Positions 6,366 to 8,055 of a DNA stretch of 8,055 nt are shown one piece after another; position 1 is the first letter of the stretch; each line of letters opens with the position of its first letter. The translations under genes and the position numbers were made by a program. This DNA comes from an uncultured Actinomyces sp. (lineage in GTDB: Bacteria > Actinomycetota > Actinomycetes > Actinomycetales > Actinomycetaceae): the NCBI GenBank assembly GCA_900556405.1, contig USPB01000086.1, forward strand, positions 1 through 8,055. Direction: 5' to 3'. The notes under the pieces were generated by a model. That model worked only from the letters and a program-made list of their open reading frames with translations. It was not told the DNA's origin and did not search any database.

Positions 6366-8055
6366 GCGACGCGCCCAAGATGATCGACGTCACCATCGAC
6401 GACGTTCAGGTTTCTGTCCCCCAGGGCACGCTCGTGATCCGCGCGGCCGAGCAGGCCGGCATCCGGATCCCGCGTTTCTGCGACCATCCGCTGCTGGCCC
6501 CCGTGGCCGCATGCCGCCAGTGCCTCGTGGAGGTCGGCATGCCCGACCGCAACACGGGCGAGCTGCGCTTCATGCCCAAGCCCCAGCCCTCGTGTGCGCA
6601 GACCGTTACCCCGGGCATGGTCGTCAAGACCCAGCACACCTCCGAGGTGGTGGACCGTGCCCAGCGTGGCGTCATGGAGTTCCTGCTCATCAACCACCCG
6701 CTGGACTGCCCCGTCTGTGACAAGGGCGGCGAGTGCCCCCTGCAGAACCAGGCGATGAAGGAGGGACGCGGCAAGTCCCGCTTCACGGACGCCAAGCGCA
6801 CCTTCAAGAAGCCGCTGCGCCTGACCTCCCAGATCCTGCTGGACCGCGAGCGTTGCATCCTGTGCCAGCGCTGCGTGCGCTTCGGCAAGGAAATCTCGGG
6901 CGACGTGTTCATGGATCTGCAGGGCCGAGGCGGCGGCACCGCCCCCACGGAACACCACTACTTCATGGGCGAGCAGGTCGGCGGCTTTGACACGACCACG
7001 CTCGACTTCTTCGATCCCAAGGCCAAGGAGGCCGCGACCTCGTCCCTGTCGTCCCCGTTCGGCACGGACGCGATCATCGGCTCGCTCAACGAGGGCGAGC
7101 TCTCCGTCGCCGAGCGCGACGTGTCGGGCCGCGCCTTCGCGTCCTACTTCTCGGGCAACATCATTCAGATTTGCCCCGTCGGCGCCCTGACCGCCGCGTC
7201 CTACCGCTTCCGCGCGCGCCCCTTCGACCTCGTGTCGACGGCCTCCGTGACCGAGCACGACGCGTCGGGCTCCGCGATCCGCCAGGACGTGCGCCGCGGC
7301 GAGGTCGTGCGTCGCATGAGCGGCAACGACCCCGAGGTCAACGAAGAGTGGATCACCGACAAGGACCGCTTTGCCTTCGAATGGGACAAGGTCGATCGCC
7401 TGACCTACCCGCTCGTGCGCGAGGATGGCAAGCTGGTTCCCACCTCCTGGTCCGACGCGCTGGACCGCGTCCGTGAGGGCCTGGAGCAGGCCGGTTCGTC
7501 CGTGGGCTTCCTGCCCGGCGGCCACCTCACCTTCGAGGATGCCTGGGCCTGGTCGAAGTTCGCGCGCACCGTCGTCGGATCCGACTCGATCGACTTCCGT
7601 TCGCGTCGCGCCAGCGAGGAAGAGCGTTCGTTCCTGGCCTCCTACGTGGCGGGCTCCGGCCTCGATGTCACGTACTCCGACCTGGAGAGCGCCGGTCAGG
7701 TGCTGCTGGTCGCCCTCGAGCCCGAGGACGAGTGCGGCGCCATGTTCCTGCGCCTGCGCAAGGGCACCCGTAAGTCGGGCCTGAAGGTCGCCACGGTCGC
7801 GCCCTTCACCTCCAACGGTTCGCGCAAGATGAACGCCCAGGTCCTGCACGCCGCCCCCGGCTCCGAGCCCGGCGTTCTCGACGCGATCGCCGCTGGCGGT
7901 GCCTACGCGGACCTCGCGCAGGCCCTCTCCGGTGGCATCGTCCTCGTGGGCGAGCGCGCCGCGCAGACCCCCGGCCTGCTCTCCGCAGTCGTTGCTCTCA
8001 CCGAGCGCACGGGCGCCCGCCTCGCGTGGGTCCCGCGTCGCGCCGGTGATCGCGC
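6362..8055 (+). CDS. nuoG: NADH-quinone oxidoreductase subunit G (75 kDa subunit), 3' end outside the window
   Basis: The frame is open from ATG-6362 to the window edge, about 564 codons; the C-terminus is missing. NuoG carries electrons from NuoF towards NuoI. Visible domains: a [2Fe-2S] ferredoxin domain with N1b ligands C40, C51, C54, C78; the His-Cys domain with N5 ligands H112, C116, C119, C125 (HPLDCPVCDKGGEC); and the N4 domain with C165, C168, C171 (RCILCQRC) and C271 (IIQICPVGAL). A degenerate N7 domain follows, then the molybdopterin-oxidoreductase-like region from about 345 onward, which has no cofactor role in complex I. Two oddities: an insertion of about 55-60 residues at roughly 193-252 between C171 and C271, and loss of all N7 cysteines (T297, D300, S304, T332). 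It overlaps nuoF by 4 bases (ATGA). Confidence 0.97.
   Translation, partial: MSDAPKMIDVTIDDVQVSVPQGTLVIRAAEQAGIRIPRFCDHPLLAPVAACRQCLVEVGMPDRNTGELRFMPKPQPSCAQTVTPGMVVKTQHTSEVVDRAQRGVMEFLLINHPLDCPVCDKGGECPLQNQAMKEGRGKSRFTDAKRTFKKPLRLTSQILLDRERCILCQRCVRFGKEISGDVFMDLQGRGGGTAPTEHHYFMGEQVGGFDTTTLDFFDPKAKEAATSSLSSPFGTDAIIGSLNEGELSVAERDVSGRAFASYFSGNIIQICPVGALTAASYRFRARPFDLVSTASVTEHDASGSAIRQDVRRGEVVRRMSGNDPEVNEEWITDKDRFAFEWDKVDRLTYPLVREDGKLVPTSWSDALDRVREGLEQAGSSVGFLPGGHLTFEDAWAWSKFARTVVGSDSIDFRSRRASEEERSFLASYVAGSGLDVTYSDLESAGQVLLVALEPEDECGAMFLRLRKGTRKSGLKVATVAPFTSNGSRKMNAQVLHAAPGSEPGVLDAIAAGGAYADLAQALSGGIVLVGERAAQTPGLLSAVVALTERTGARLAWVPRRAGDR

Noticed and set aside
7241..7366. Frameshift or sequencing error as the reason for the missing N7 cysteines in NuoG
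   Set aside because: The frame is continuous, the residues around each lost ligand match the family, and four separate codons are changed with ligand spacing intact.
6341..7849. 502-codon open frame on the minus strand opposite nuoG
   Set aside because: Same cause: a codon-bias shadow of nuoG. The product is His/Gly/Ala/Val/Asp-rich and unlike any family I recognise.
1341..8055. A novel accessory or defence-type system embedded in the operon
   Set aside because: Every base from nuoA onward, apart from one 22-base spacer, is occupied by a recognisable complex I gene in the standard order, and no foreign base composition, repeats or mobile-element remnants are visible.

Overview
The window is an uninterrupted, same-strand gene cluster on a GC-rich chromosome. 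It reads as a geranylgeranyl-reductase-family flavoprotein gene followed by nuoA-nuoB-nuoC-nuoD-nuoE-nuoF-nuoG, the front half of a proton-pumping NADH:menaquinone oxidoreductase (complex I) operon. High GC, strong G/C preference at third codon positions, GTG starts, the actinobacterial-type long NuoE, and the reductase directly upstream of nuoA all point to an actinobacterium. My best guess is Actinomycetaceae (Actinomyces/Schaalia type), but that rests on recollection of protein sequences, not on a search.

Layout: bases 1-31 hold the presumed tail of an upstream gene and the ribosome binding site of the first gene. The reductase gene occupies 32-1312. A 28-base spacer carrying an 11-codon mini-ORF leads to nuoA (1341-1700). 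A 22-base A-rich spacer then leads to nuoB (1723-2277). From nuoB onward every junction overlaps by 1-4 bases: nuoC 2274-3011, nuoD 3011-4357, nuoE 4354-5064, nuoF 5061-6365. nuoG starts at 6362 and runs off the right edge. No spacer exceeds 30 bases, and I see no RNA genes, mobile elements, CRISPR arrays, terminators or convincing internal promoters.

How the genes work together: NuoE, NuoF and NuoG form the NADH-oxidising module (FMN, N1a, N3, N1b, N4, N5). NuoB, NuoC and NuoD form the connecting module that passes electrons via N2 to quinone. NuoA is a small membrane subunit at the interface with the membrane arm. The remaining subunits (nuoH to nuoN, including the N6 protein NuoI) are expected just past the right edge. 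The first gene probably saturates part of the prenyl side chain of menaquinone, the quinone this complex would reduce, so enzyme and substrate maturation appear to be co-transcribed.

I found no new biological system here. The most notable details are in NuoG. All four cysteine ligands of the ancestral N7 cluster are replaced, although the surrounding sequence and exact spacing are kept. A roughly 55-60 residue insertion also sits inside the N4-cluster domain.
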